Shown: piece after piece, positions 26,726 through 35,191 of the stretch
Layout of the letters: each line of letters begins with the position of its first letter
Numbering within the stretch: the first letter of the stretch is position 1
Assembly (NCBI RefSeq): GCF_027946175.1
Contig: NZ_AP026671.1
Coordinates: forward strand, 1,736,001 to 1,800,000
Reading direction: 5' to 3'
DNA: 64,000 nucleotides
From: Nitratiruptor tergarcus DSM 16512
GTDB taxonomy: Bacteria > Campylobacterota > Campylobacteria > Campylobacterales > Nitratiruptoraceae
Position numbers and translations under genes: made by a program
The notes under the pieces: model-generated
Databases searched by the model: none
What the model was told of the DNA's origin: nothing
What the model saw: only the letters and a program-made list of their open reading frames with translations

Positions 26726-27949
26726 TTAAGGTTTAAGAAAACTGATAATGAAGAGGTTTTGCCCTTTTTGGTGGTGGTAATGGAGTGTAAATCCATGCAT
26801 TTTTAAAATATTGCTTACAAGATAGAGTCCCAGTCCAAAGCCACTTTTTTTGCCCTCTTTGCTAAATGGCTCTAAAAAATAGGAAAGATCTTTTGAAAGA
26901 GCTGGGGCGTTGTTGATAATGGTAAGGGAATCTTGGTCAACAATGATTTTTGCTTTGTGATCAGTGGAGTACTTAATAGCGTTATCGATGAGGTTTTTGA
27001 CTGCTATGGAGAGGAGTTTATAGTCTGCTTTAATAGTGGGATCACTTTTTATTTGAATCTCAATATCCTTTTTATCAAACATACCGATATTAATTGCTTC
27101 TTGCACAATATCAGAGAGTTTGATGGGTTCAAGATTTGGTTTGATTTTTGCATTGACCGCTTCAATGGCTGCAAGCTCATTAATGAGAGAGTTGAGCTTT
27201 TCAAAAATATGGATGAGGCGCTGCTTTTGTTTGGGGTCTTCCACCATTTCAGCTTGGATTCTGCCTTTTGTCACAGGGGTTTTGAGCTCATGCATGATGT
27301 TGCGCAACAAAAGCTTGCGAGAGTTTTGAATATTTTTGAGTGAATCTGCTGCATTTTGCAGAGCATTTGCCACTTCGTTAATCTCTTTAAACCCTTTAAT
27401 ATTGAGATTGAGTTCTAGATTGCCTGCAGAGAACTTCTCTATCTCTTTGGTGATCTTTTTGAGGGGGCGAAGCTTGATGAGAATGAGAATATATATTAGC
27501 AGCAAAAAGCCCATCATAATGACAAAAATAGTGGTGTAGATTAGTCTTAGATGTTCAATACCCCGAGAGATATCTTTGAGTAAAAGCGTATTGCCATAAC
27601 TTTGGATCCAGATATAGTAAGTGCTGTTCTTTTTGAGGATAATAATTTCTCCTATAGGATAGCGGGTTCGTTTGATGATTTGAGAGGTTTTAAGTATGGT
27701 GAGAATCTCTTTTGGATGTGTGATGGGTAAGAGATCGAGTTTTTGCAAATCATCAATGAGACTATTGGGATTTTGGATGGTGCCCAACTGCCAAATGAGA
27801 GATTTTGAGATAAAGTCAAACCGCTTTTGCATCTGATTTTTATCATTTGCTTTGATATATTTCAAAGAGAGCATATAGGATGCTCCAATACCTATGAAGG
27901 CAAGGAGAAATATGAGGGTAATCCAAAGAAAAATTGAGGTTTTTTTCAT
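26726..27949 (-). CDS. Sensor histidine kinase (ArsS/CprS-type)
   Basis: This 407-residue protein has two membrane helices (about 8-28 and 137-158) around a periplasmic domain of about 110 residues, a HAMP-like linker (LRPLKKITKEIEKF), the phospho-acceptor box MHELKTPVTKGRI and the ATP-binding N and G boxes (LIDNAIKYS, GFGLGLYLV). It matches the ArsS-type kinases of Campylobacterota. It overlaps its response regulator by four bases, and the upstream htrA gene gives the same order as htrA-cprR-cprS of Campylobacter jejuni, so envelope-stress sensing is a reasonable inference. Confidence 0.85.
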   Translation of the reverse strand: MKKTSIFLWITLIFLLAFIGIGASYMLSLKYIKANDKNQMQKRFDFISKSLIWQLGTIQNPNSLIDDLQKLDLLPITHPKEILTILKTSQIIKRTRYPIGEIIILKKNSTYYIWIQSYGNTLLLKDISRGIEHLRLIYTTIFVIMMGFLLLIYILILIKLRPLKKITKEIEKFSAGNLELNLNIKGFKEINEVANALQNAADSLKNIQNSRKLLLRNIMHELKTPVTKGRIQAEMVEDPKQKQRLIHIFEKLNSLINELAAIEAVNAKIKPNLEPIKLSDIVQEAINIGMFDKKDIEIQIKSDPTIKADYKLLSIAVKNLIDNAIKYSTDHKAKIIVDQDSLTIINNAPALSKDLSYFLEPFSKEGKKSGFGLGLYLVSNILKMHGFTLHYHHQKGQNLFIISFLKP

Positions 27950-28605
27950 GGAACGAATTTATAGCCCACGCCTCTTACTGAGATAATGTAGCGGGGATTT
28001 TTGGGATCTTCCCCAAGTTTGTGGCGTATACGGCTAATGATCACATCGATAGTCTTTTCAGAGGCATTTTCGCTTAAGTTTTCACAGGTATAGAGAAGCT
28101 CTTCTCGCTCAATTGGCTGATTTGGATGCTCTATGAGATAGGCGAGTACTTCAAATTCTGCTGGAGTGAGTTGGAGAGGTTTATTTTTAAAATGGATTTC
28201 ACGTCTATTTTTATAGATTTTAAGATCTGGCTCTTTGGGTGGTTTGCTGCGTCGTCTCGTAATTGCTTTGAGTCTCGCTTCTAGCTCTTTTGGATCGTAA
28301 GGTTTTGGCAAATAGTCATCTGCCCCAAGTTCTAAGCCTATAACTTTGTCGCTAAGATCACTGCGTGCACTGCTTATGATAATGGGCAGATCGCTAAATT
28401 CACGAATCTTTTTGAGAATCTCTAAACCATCCATGCCAGGGAGTGTCAAATCCAAAATCAAAGCATCATAATCTTTTGCTATCCGCAGCGCTGAGAGGGC
28501 AATAAATGGATCTTCATAATTTTCTACATCTATGCCATATTTTTTGAGATATTCACTCAATATCTCAGCTAATTCGATATCATCTTCTATCATTGCTACT
28601 TTCAT
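27946..28605 (-). CDS. OmpR-family response regulator (CprR-like)
   Basis: The protein has a receiver domain (MKVAMIEDD acid pocket, phospho-Asp in ALILDLTLPG, Lys in PKPYDP) and a C-terminal winged helix (TPAEFEVLAYL to ISVRGVGYKF). ATG 28605 is preferred because AAAAGGCG precedes it; a GTG at 28626 would add seven residues and lies within a CCCC/GGGG hairpin (28621-28633). That hairpin, between htrA and this gene, could reduce read-through. The regulator is coupled to the kinase by a four-base overlap and probably controls htrA and envelope genes, by analogy with CprRS. Confidence 0.85.
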   Translation of the reverse strand: MKVAMIEDDIELAEILSEYLKKYGIDVENYEDPFIALSALRIAKDYDALILDLTLPGMDGLEILKKIREFSDLPIIISSARSDLSDKVIGLELGADDYLPKPYDPKELEARLKAITRRRSKPPKEPDLKIYKNRREIHFKNKPLQLTPAEFEVLAYLIEHPNQPIEREELLYTCENLSENASEKTIDVIISRIRHKLGEDPKNPRYIISVRGVGYKFVP

Positions 28606-28640
28606 ATAGCGCCTTTTTATCCCCACAGCGGGGGAAAGAT

Positions 28641-30044
28641 TTATTTGAGTACCAAAATAAGTGGTATCCCTTGACGTTTAATATAAACTCGTATTGGAGT
28701 TTTATATTTTTTTAGTGCTTTTTTTAGATCTTCTACGTTTGTAATCTCTACATCTTCAATACCAATTATAACATCACCAGGTTTTATTCCAGCTTTTTCT
28801 GCTGCACTGTCTGGTTTGACATTGGTAACGAAGACTCCCTTAACATTTTCAGGAATATTGTACATGCGGCGAAGATTGTCATCAAGAGTTTGTACTTCAA
28901 GTCCTTTGAGACTCTGAGTAGCTTCAGTCTCGCCTCCTGGACGTTTACCTAGTTTTACTTTTGCAGTATGTACGTTTTTATTGCGCTCATATTTGATGGC
29001 GATCTCTTTTCCTGGAGGGTAAGATCCTATGATAGTTTTAAGCTCATTAGCATCTTCAATCTTTTTACCCTCAACTTCGATTATCAAATCTCCTCTTTTA
29101 AGCCCAGCTTTGTCTGCTGCACTATCTTTTGTTACATCTACGATGACCGCTCCATATTTATGTTTATACACATCTTTAAGATCACCTTTGAGATCTTCAA
29201 TTATCACACCAAGGTATCCACGCTCGATTTTTCCTTTCTCTACAAGCTTTTTGACAACCTCTTTCATCATGTTGGATGGAATTGCAAAACCTATACCATT
29301 ATTGCCGCCGCTTCTAGTAATGATGGCACTGTTGATACCGATAAGTGCACCTCTACTATCAACTAAAGCTCCTCCACTGTTACCAGGATTAATCGCAGCA
29401 TCAGTCTGAATGAAGTTTTCGTAAGTGTTGATACCAACATTATTTCTGTTTGTTGCACTTATGATTCCTTGAGTGATAGTCTCACCAATACCAAAAGGGT
29501 TACCAATAGCAAAAACGAGATCACCTGGTTTTATTTTTGAAGAGTCCGCGATTTTAATAGCTTTGAGACCTTTTTTGTCTATTTTAATGACAGCTAAATC
29601 TGTAAGAGCGTCTTTTCCTATAACTTTTGCTTTGTACTCTTTATCATCTCCAGGGAGTGTGACAGTGATTTCATCAGCATTTTTAATGACGTGGTTGTTT
29701 GTGACAATATAGCCATCATTACTTATAATTACACCACTTCCCAAGCTTCTTTCTACTCTGTTTCTTGGGAGACGATCGCGAAACATAGGGCCAAAAAACT
29801 GCTTGAAAAAAGGATCGTTAAAAAATGGCATATTTTGCATATTTGGCATTTTGATCTTTTTTTTGGTAGAGATATTGACAACACTTTCCTTTGCATCCTT
29901 GATAGCATCATAAAAAGAGAGTACAGTATTTGTTCCGCTATTTGGCATAACACGTGTAAACTCTTTTGGTGCTTCATTGAAATTGATTGTAGCTGCACTG
30001 AGCATAAGCGCAGCGATTGTGGAAATCACAACTGCTTTTTTCAT
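28641..30044 (-). CDS. htrA: HtrA/DegQ-family periplasmic serine protease
   Basis: This 467-residue protein has a signal peptide. The catalytic triad is visible: His in VTNNHVIKNAD, Asp in TDLAVIKID, Ser in GNSGGALVD. Two PDZ domains follow (starting near IERGYLGVII and near LKGLEVQTL). It degrades and refolds misfolded periplasmic proteins. It is transcribed divergently from the inositol monophosphatase gene and is followed by a two-component system in the Campylobacter htrA-cprRS order. Confidence 0.92.
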   Translation of the reverse strand: MKKAVVISTIAALMLSAATINFNEAPKEFTRVMPNSGTNTVLSFYDAIKDAKESVVNISTKKKIKMPNMQNMPFFNDPFFKQFFGPMFRDRLPRNRVERSLGSGVIISNDGYIVTNNHVIKNADEITVTLPGDDKEYKAKVIGKDALTDLAVIKIDKKGLKAIKIADSSKIKPGDLVFAIGNPFGIGETITQGIISATNRNNVGINTYENFIQTDAAINPGNSGGALVDSRGALIGINSAIITRSGGNNGIGFAIPSNMMKEVVKKLVEKGKIERGYLGVIIEDLKGDLKDVYKHKYGAVIVDVTKDSAADKAGLKRGDLIIEVEGKKIEDANELKTIIGSYPPGKEIAIKYERNKNVHTAKVKLGKRPGGETEATQSLKGLEVQTLDDNLRRMYNIPENVKGVFVTNVKPDSAAEKAGIKPGDVIIGIEDVEITNVEDLKKALKKYKTPIRVYIKRQGIPLILVLK

Positions 30045-30130
30045 TTTTGTTTCCTCCTAGAATTTTTTCACTATAATGATACGCAAAAAAAGAGTCCAAA
30101 AATTAATAAAAAATTAATAGAAGGTTAATC

Positions 30131-30886
30131 ATGAAAGAGATTTTACAAGAGGCAGGAGAGATTCTGCGCTATGGATATGAACATAATAAAAAGATATATA
30201 AAAAAGGGAGAGTGGATCTTGTAACAGAGTATGATCTCAAAATAGAGCAGTTTTTAAAAGAGCGACTCTCTAAACAGTATCCAGATTTTGTTATTGTTGG
30301 TGAAGAGAGTTTTGGTGGGGTTTTGCCAAAAAAAGCGATTTTTATCGATCCTATAGATGGAACTACAAATTTTGTCCACCATATTGCATATACATGTATT
30401 AGTGTAGGAGTTTGGGAAGATGGCGAGCCTTTGGAAGGAGCTATTTATAATCCTATTTTGGATGAGATGTTTTATGCTAAAAGAGGTGAAGGGGCATATC
30501 TCAATGATGAAGTGATCTCATGCAATAATACAGAAAATCTTATAGATGCACTACTGGCAACTGGTTTTCCTTATACAAAAACTGAGAAGGGAGCCGATTT
30601 TTATTTTGTCATTGAAACTATGAAAAATCTTCTTCCTTATACCCGCGATATCAGAAGGCTAGGAAGTGCAGCTATCGATCTTGCTTATGTTGCATGTGGA
30701 AGATTTGCAGGATTTTATGAAGTCAATCTCAAACCTTGGGATGTAGCAGCTGGAATTTTACTCGTAAAAGAAGCAGGAGGTAAAGTGACAAACCATCTAG
30801 GAAAGCCTTACAAATTTGGTGATATTATCGTAGCTAGCAATGGCATACTCCATGAAGCATTACTAACCAAAATGGGAAGATGGTAG
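30131..30886 (+). CDS. Inositol monophosphatase family protein
   Basis: This 251-residue protein carries the Mg2+/Li+-site motifs GEES, DPIDGTTNFVH and, near the C terminus, WDVAAGILLVKEAGG. These enzymes dephosphorylate inositol phosphates, histidinol phosphate, fructose 1,6-bisphosphate or PAP; the motifs do not say which. The start codon follows AGAAGGTTA. It is a single gene, divergent from htrA and convergent with the BON protein gene. Confidence 0.85.
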   Translation: MKEILQEAGEILRYGYEHNKKIYKKGRVDLVTEYDLKIEQFLKERLSKQYPDFVIVGEESFGGVLPKKAIFIDPIDGTTNFVHHIAYTCISVGVWEDGEPLEGAIYNPILDEMFYAKRGEGAYLNDEVISCNNTENLIDALLATGFPYTKTEKGADFYFVIETMKNLLPYTRDIRRLGSAAIDLAYVACGRFAGFYEVNLKPWDVAAGILLVKEAGGKVTNHLGKPYKFGDIIVASNGILHEALLTKMGRW

Positions 30887-30900
30887 TAATGCTTCTCAAG

Positions 30901-30919
30901 AAGTTTTAGAGTAAAACTT
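30901..30919. terminator. Convergent-gene hairpin
   Basis: AAGTTTTA, GAG, TAAAACTT followed by TT lies between the inositol monophosphatase stop and the BON protein stop, overlapping the latter's last codons. It could end transcription from both sides. Confidence 0.45.
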
Positions 30920-31367
30920 TTGCTGGTGTTTTGATGATGAGATAGGAGACAACTTCTTTCACACCAGCTGTATGGAGGGCAATATCAATGGCTTTAAGAG
31001 CACTTTTTTTTGAATAGAGTTTGCCAAAGAGCTCTACTACGCCATCCTTGACTGTCACTAAAATTGTAGAACTTGGTATATCTTTTTGTGTGAGAAATTT
31101 GTAATTGATTTGCGTTTTTATTAAAAGATCATTGCGCTTTTTCACTTGTGCACTATTTTTTACATCTTTGTAAAAAAGCTGCCAACTATCTTTCTCTTCA
31201 GGAATTGCATTTTGTTCGTTTTCTGAGAGCTCTTTGAGAGTTTGGGTCGATTTTTCCATCATGAGCAAAAAGTTTTGTAACGCTTTTTGTAGTTCATCAT
31301 CTTGTGGTTCTTGTGCAAAGAGATTCATTGCCAATGCTATTATGGCTAAACTACTTTTTAATCGCAT
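30906..31367 (-). CDS. Exported BON-domain protein
   Basis: This 153-residue protein has a signal peptide (ending near LFAQ). A BON domain occupies about residues 75-150: ILVTVKDGVVELFGKLYSKK and a final VVSYLIIKT strand. BON domains bind phospholipid membranes in periplasmic stress proteins such as OsmY. Only one BON copy is present. It overlaps the upstream helical-protein gene by 17 bases and so is co-translated with it. Confidence 0.75.
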   Translation of the reverse strand: MRLKSSLAIIALAMNLFAQEPQDDELQKALQNFLLMMEKSTQTLKELSENEQNAIPEEKDSWQLFYKDVKNSAQVKKRNDLLIKTQINYKFLTQKDIPSSTILVTVKDGVVELFGKLYSKKSALKAIDIALHTAGVKEVVSYLIIKTPAKVLL

Positions 31368-32238
31368 GAATTGACTCCTGGATTTTTTCTTTAGCTATTT
31401 CAAATGCACGTTTGCCCATTTTTTTGGCTTCATCAGCACTGATTTTAATGGATGGTGCCTCTTTGAGAAGCTCATTGAAACTCTTTTTCAAGCCTTTGAC
31501 TGCTTTTTGTGCTTCAGTGAGCAGTTTATCGTAAATTGGTTGTTCGGCAATTTGCAGGATTTTCTCTTTAATACCAGGCTCACTCTTTTGTGCTACCTCT
31601 TCGATACTTTTATAAAAGATCTCATCAATGTGAGGGAGATTTTGAATAATGGTTTCATAATTTTCAATAATGAGCGATCTTGCCTCATCTGGCGTAAACT
31701 CCACTGTTTCGTTAAATTTTGCAAGGCTTTTATGGATGCCTTGTTTGGTACCATAAATTGCACCTTTTATGATCTCATCAGCGTGATTGATACTTGCTTC
31801 AGCGATATTTGCAGCAACTTGAATGATGGTTGTACTAGTATTTTTGATATGGGTTGGATCTACATTGATATTTATCGTTTCAAATGCAAGATCTTTTGTA
31901 ATTTCTGTGATTGTCTCTTCTATATTTTCACCATTTTCCAAGGCATTGAGGATAGCACTCTCCACAGTTTCTGCTAAGATACCTAAAAACTCCAATGAGT
32001 GGAGTTTGCATTCATGCAAAGTACGCAGAGCCTCTTGGCGCTCATTTTCTGGAAGGTTTTCTATTTGGGATTCTATATCTTCAAAAAGAAGAGCTAAATC
32101 GCTACGGAGTTCTTGTTTTTGTGCTTCAACTTCTGCTCTGAGTCTGTCGATTTGAAAAAGAAGCTCTTTGATTTTTTGGATTCTTGGTTTTTTAACCTCT
32201 TCGATCCGTTTGATAAGATGTTTTTTAAAGTTGCTCAT
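31351..32238 (-). CDS. Long helical protein of unknown function
   Basis: This 295-residue protein has no signal or membrane helix. The N-terminal 80 residues form a likely coiled coil (RIQKIKELLFQIDRLRAEVE); the rest is helical with repeated acidic stretches and lacks Cys almost completely. It resembles proteins known only as hypothetical in this phylum. It shares an operon with the periplasmic BON protein, with a 17-base overlap. An envelope- or stress-related scaffold role would be a guess. Confidence 0.6.
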   Translation of the reverse strand: MSNFKKHLIKRIEEVKKPRIQKIKELLFQIDRLRAEVEAQKQELRSDLALLFEDIESQIENLPENERQEALRTLHECKLHSLEFLGILAETVESAILNALENGENIEETITEITKDLAFETININVDPTHIKNTSTTIIQVAANIAEASINHADEIIKGAIYGTKQGIHKSLAKFNETVEFTPDEARSLIIENYETIIQNLPHIDEIFYKSIEEVAQKSEPGIKEKILQIAEQPIYDKLLTEAQKAVKGLKKSFNELLKEAPSIKISADEAKKMGKRAFEIAKEKIQESIHAIKK

Positions 32239-32275
32239 AGTCCAACCTTTTGTAAAGTTGGACTATTATAACAAA

Positions 32276-33691
32276 TTATCGTCTATGAGAGCTGCGACCT
32301 CTTCGGTTGCCCCGGTAGCTTCTGCTATTTCGTCCGCCACCTCTTTGTGGTCGTGAGAGCTCTCTTTTTGCTTGCTCAAGCATCTTTTCGATCTCTTTGA
32401 GACTTTTCCCTATCTTTTCATTTCCACTTACAGCATCATTTTTGATAACCATAGAAGCTAGTTTGAGTGCAGCTGTAGAGATATCTAGTTGAGATTCAAG
32501 AAGTTCTACAAGCTCTATCGCTTCTTTCGATACTTCCTGAGAGAGGATTGCATCAAGTATCGATTTTTGCTTTTCGTTTTTTACTTCCGCAGAGGTTGGA
32601 ATCTCTTTATTGATAAGAGAGCTTCCCACCTCTTTTTGGATGCGTAGGAGCTGCTTAAATTCATGAGGAGTTACTAAACTAATAGCTATTCCCTCTCTAC
32701 CAGCTCGTCCGGTTCGTCCAATTCTATGGACATAGCTTTCAGGGTCAAAAGGGATATGGTAGTTAAAAACATGGCTTACATCACTGATGTCTAGTCCTCT
32801 TGCCGCTACGTCTGTGGCGATTAAAATTTCTATATTTCCTCTTTTGAAGGCTTTGATAGTCTCTTCTCGCTGGCGCTGCTGCATATCTCCGTGCAGTCCT
32901 TTTGCGCTGTAACCTTGTGCTTCAAGGAATTGTGCAAGGCGATCTACTTCTATCTTCATACGGCAAAAGATGATTGACTTTGTTGGGTTTTTATAATCGA
33001 GTAAACGAATAAGTGCTTCATCTCTTTCATGCTCATCTACAACATAGTAAAACTGTTTGATATTTACATTTGTAATATCTTTTTTGGTAATAGAGATAAA
33101 CTCTGGTGAATGGAGAATCTGCTGTGCTAATTCTTTAATAGCCTGTGGCATTGTGGCGCTAAAAAGCAGGGTTTGTCTGTTGGTTGGAAGATAGTTAAAA
33201 ATAGCTTTAATATCATCCAAAAAGCCCATATCAAGCATCTCATCTGCTTCATCAAGCACGACAAATTTTGGATTGAGTTCAATTTTACCGCTTTTAAGTA
33301 GATCTAAAAGTCTTCCTGGTGTTGCTACCACAACAGCTGCATTGGCGATGTGGTTAATCTGTCTAGAATAGGAGCTTCCTCCATACACAGTTGCTGTTTT
33401 GATACCAAGATATTTTCCAAGGCGAAAAATCTCATCACTTACTTGGGTTGCAAGCTCACGTGTAGGAACAATAACAAGGGCTTCTGCTTCGCCGTCAAGC
33501 TCAAGCATATTTAAAATTGGAAGTGCAAACGCTGCAGTTTTACCAGTACCTGTGTGGGCTTGTCCCACCATATCTTTGCCTGCTAATACAACAGGAATTG
33601 CCTCTTTTTGGATAGGGCTAGGCTCTTTAAAACCAGCTTGCTCTATCGCTTTCATTATTGGGGATTTTAGATTAAAATCTTGAAAAGTCAT
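32276..33691 (-). CDS. DEAD-box ATP-dependent RNA helicase
   Basis: This 471-residue protein shows all helicase motifs in order: Q motif (FKEPSPIQKEAIP), AHTGTGKT, PTRELA, TPGR, DEAD, SAT, then ARGLD and HRIGRTGRAGR. The C-terminal tail is rich in Arg/Gly (RGGGRNSRSYRGNRRG) and should bind RNA. This is the single general DEAD-box helicase type of Campylobacterota (RhpA/CsdA-like), used in RNA decay and ribosome assembly. It has an unusually long upstream region (33692-34095) that may form a structured leader. Confidence 0.9.
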   Translation of the reverse strand: MTFQDFNLKSPIMKAIEQAGFKEPSPIQKEAIPVVLAGKDMVGQAHTGTGKTAAFALPILNMLELDGEAEALVIVPTRELATQVSDEIFRLGKYLGIKTATVYGGSSYSRQINHIANAAVVVATPGRLLDLLKSGKIELNPKFVVLDEADEMLDMGFLDDIKAIFNYLPTNRQTLLFSATMPQAIKELAQQILHSPEFISITKKDITNVNIKQFYYVVDEHERDEALIRLLDYKNPTKSIIFCRMKIEVDRLAQFLEAQGYSAKGLHGDMQQRQREETIKAFKRGNIEILIATDVAARGLDISDVSHVFNYHIPFDPESYVHRIGRTGRAGREGIAISLVTPHEFKQLLRIQKEVGSSLINKEIPTSAEVKNEKQKSILDAILSQEVSKEAIELVELLESQLDISTAALKLASMVIKNDAVSGNEKIGKSLKEIEKMLEQAKRELSRPQRGGGRNSRSYRGNRRGRSSHRR

Positions 33692-34094
33692 TATGCCTCT
33701 TTAAAAAATATTAACCTTCAATGAGCGAATCACAGACGATTCAATCAAAGGTCACTTCTAAGTTTTTTGTGGAGTGTAGAGGTGATAAGGGGATCGAATC
33801 GTAAATAGTCGCCTCTTAAAGGCTTGAGGCGTATTGTAGCTGTTTATGCTTAAAATTAACTTAATGTTTATTGTGATAATAAACAAAGATTAATTAAAAG
33901 AGAGTTTTGAACAAAGCTTATTCAAAGCTGCTAATTGATTGCTGACTAAACTGGCTCTTTTAAATTTCTTAAACTCTTTCAAAGAGTCTTCAAATTTAAT
34001 TGCGAATATTAGTGTACTCTATTATCTAGTATGATAAAAATCATCAAAAAATAAAAAAATACAAAAAAATAAAATCTACTATTTTAAAATAAAG
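33692..34094. other. Long gene-free region upstream of the RNA helicase
   Basis: I find no supportable ORF. The stretch contains CGCCTC (33810-33815) pairing with GAGGCG (33826-33831) and an alternative GCCT/AGGC pairing in the same place, in what would be the helicase mRNA leader (minus strand). Helicase genes often have long, structured, autoregulated leaders. A small RNA is also possible, but no clear promoter-terminator pair is visible. Confidence 0.4.
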
Positions 34095-34120
34095 ATATTG
34101 ATAATTATTATTAGTATAAT
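34095..34120 (+). promoter_or_regulatory. -10 box overlapped by a Fur-box-like sequence
   Basis: TATAAT at 34115-34120 is preceded by TTGATAATTATTATTA (34099-34114), which resembles the A/T-rich dyad bound by Fur in this phylum (TAATAAT-n-ATTATTA). Such an overlap would give iron-dependent repression of the small exported protein gene. The AT-rich background makes chance matches likely. Confidence 0.4.
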
Positions 34121-34155
34121 ATCCGCTCCAAAAAAATACTTTAAAGGAAGCATCA

Positions 34156-34362
34156 ATGAAAAAAACATTAACAATAATGGCATTATTGACTATTGCTGTT
34201 TTTGCAAATACCGGAAGTCAAGATGACAAAATAAATGAGGACATGCAAATTACGGCTGTTGAAATCGAACAGGTTAATCCTTACTGGTTTGAGGAAGAAG
34301 ATAGTGCAAGACACCAAATAAAAAAAGAGGTTTTATTAAAAACAGTTCCTTATTCTTCATAA
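34156..34362 (+). CDS. Small exported protein of unknown function
   Basis: This 68-residue protein has a clear signal peptide (MKKTLTIMALLTIAVFANTG), leaving an acidic mature peptide of about 48 residues that contains EQVNPYWFEEED and no Cys. It has its own AAAGGAAG ribosome binding site, promoter candidate and strong terminator, so it is a real monocistronic unit despite its size. I do not recognise the family. The Fur-like site upstream suggests iron response. Confidence 0.7.
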   Translation: MKKTLTIMALLTIAVFANTGSQDDKINEDMQITAVEIEQVNPYWFEEEDSARHQIKKEVLLKTVPYSS

Positions 34363-34368
34363 TTTTTT

Positions 34369-34392
34369 AGCCACTGAAAAGTGGCTTTTTTT
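34369..34392 (+). terminator. Rho-independent terminator
   Basis: AGCCAC, TGAAAA, GTGGCT and then an unbroken run of T residues. The perfect stem followed by a T-tract, six bases after the stop of the small exported protein, makes this the clearest intrinsic terminator in the window. Confidence 0.92.
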
Positions 34393-34429
34393 GTACTTCT
34401 TAATATAAAGCCCTCTAATGATTTATCTT

Positions 34430-34616
34430 TTAAGGGTTGATAGAGTCAAAACCGTAGTAGTTAACAACAATTAGTATAAAAGGAACACCTTTGATTGAAA
34501 AAATCTTCACATTTGTGAGGAAAGATAAGTACTTCCATTACAATCATCACAAATAAACATCAACTCTTTTAATCCTCTATTGATTAAATCTTGAAAAATA
34601 TCCCTCCAGGTTGCCT
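34430..34616 (-). pseudogene. IS256-family transposase fragment
   Basis: Read on the minus strand from 34616, the sequence gives KATWRDIFQDLINRGLKELM then FICDDCNG, which matches the catalytic mid-region of IS256-type transposases (W-x-x-[VI]-x-x-DL-x-x-RGLK followed by the Asp). Stops and frameshifts follow. Both termini are missing. It is the part of the protein deleted from the relic at 7899-8370, but on the opposite strand 26 kb away, so the two are probably separate insertions. Confidence 0.65.
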
Positions 34617-34645
34617 TGTTTTCAAAAATTTAAAGAAATACCACA

Positions 34646-34792
34646 CTAGACTGGACTATCAGGGAAAATACAAGAACAAAAATAAAAGTTATTATTCAAT
34701 ATGGATATCCGCCCGATATGGGAAAGTTAGCTACCCAAACAGTTTTAAAGCAAGCCGAAGCATTGGCAAATGAGTTGGTTGAGACAATTTAG
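34646..34792 (+). pseudogene. hsdR: Type I restriction subunit HsdR, C-terminal relic
   Basis: About 48 codons read DWTIRENTRTKIKVIIQ, YGYPPDMGKLATQTVLKQ and AEALANELVETI before a TAG. DWTIRE and YGYPPD followed by A-T-x-x-VL-x-QAE are the hallmark of the extreme C terminus of type I restriction enzymes. Five or so residues before YGYPPD are missing compared with the family. No other hsd gene is present, so this is the scar of a lost restriction system. Bases 34793-34912 hold nothing further. Confidence 0.75.
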
Positions 34793-34924
34793 ATAAAGTT
34801 ATGGCATTTATTCTACTTCTAAAAGGTCTTTCTACCATGGTCATAAACTTAAATGTAACTTAAGTAGCACTTTTTTCGATTTCTTTTTGGTATGATAAAA
34901 ATAGTTCATGTAAAAGGAGGAGCC

Positions 34925-35191
34925 ATGAAAGAGCTTAAAGATTTTGATCAAAAAGTACAGATTGAATATCCAACGATTTGGCGATACAAAGTAATAGGTG
35001 AAAATGCCAGAAAAACAAGAGAAGCGATTGAGAGTGTGACAAATCGCCCTACAACTATCACATTTTCAAAGCAGAGTAATCGTGGCAAATACCAAAGTTT
35101 CAATGCTGATATTATGGTACACTCTGAAGAGGAACGTGAAAAAATTTATCAAGACCTCAAAAAACATGAAGATATCAAGATGGTGCTATGA
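34925..35191 (+). CDS. YbeD/DUF493 family protein
   Basis: This protein of about 88 residues runs from MKELKDFDQKVQIEYP through YKVIGENARK to [13 protein letters not shown], the ferredoxin-like fold of the DUF493/YbeD family. An ATG 33 bases upstream is in frame, but the AAAGGAGGAG ribosome binding site (34913-34922) lies between the two, so 34925 is the start. It overlaps the SIMPL-protein start by four bases. The family's role is not well defined; a small-ligand-binding regulatory fold is known. Confidence 0.8.
   Translation: MKELKDFDQKVQIEYPTIWRYKVIGENARKTREAIESVTNRPTTITFSKQSNRGKYQSFNADIMVHSEEEREKIYQDLKKHEDIKMVL

Noticed and set aside
28621-28633. CCCC/GGGG hairpin as a strong terminator between htrA and the response regulator
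   Set aside because: No T-tract follows on the coding strand and the genes are only 35 bases apart; at most it attenuates.
31507-31977. 156-codon plus-strand frame opposite the helical protein
   Set aside because: Antisense shadow of a low-complexity helical gene; composition very rich in Cys and Phe.
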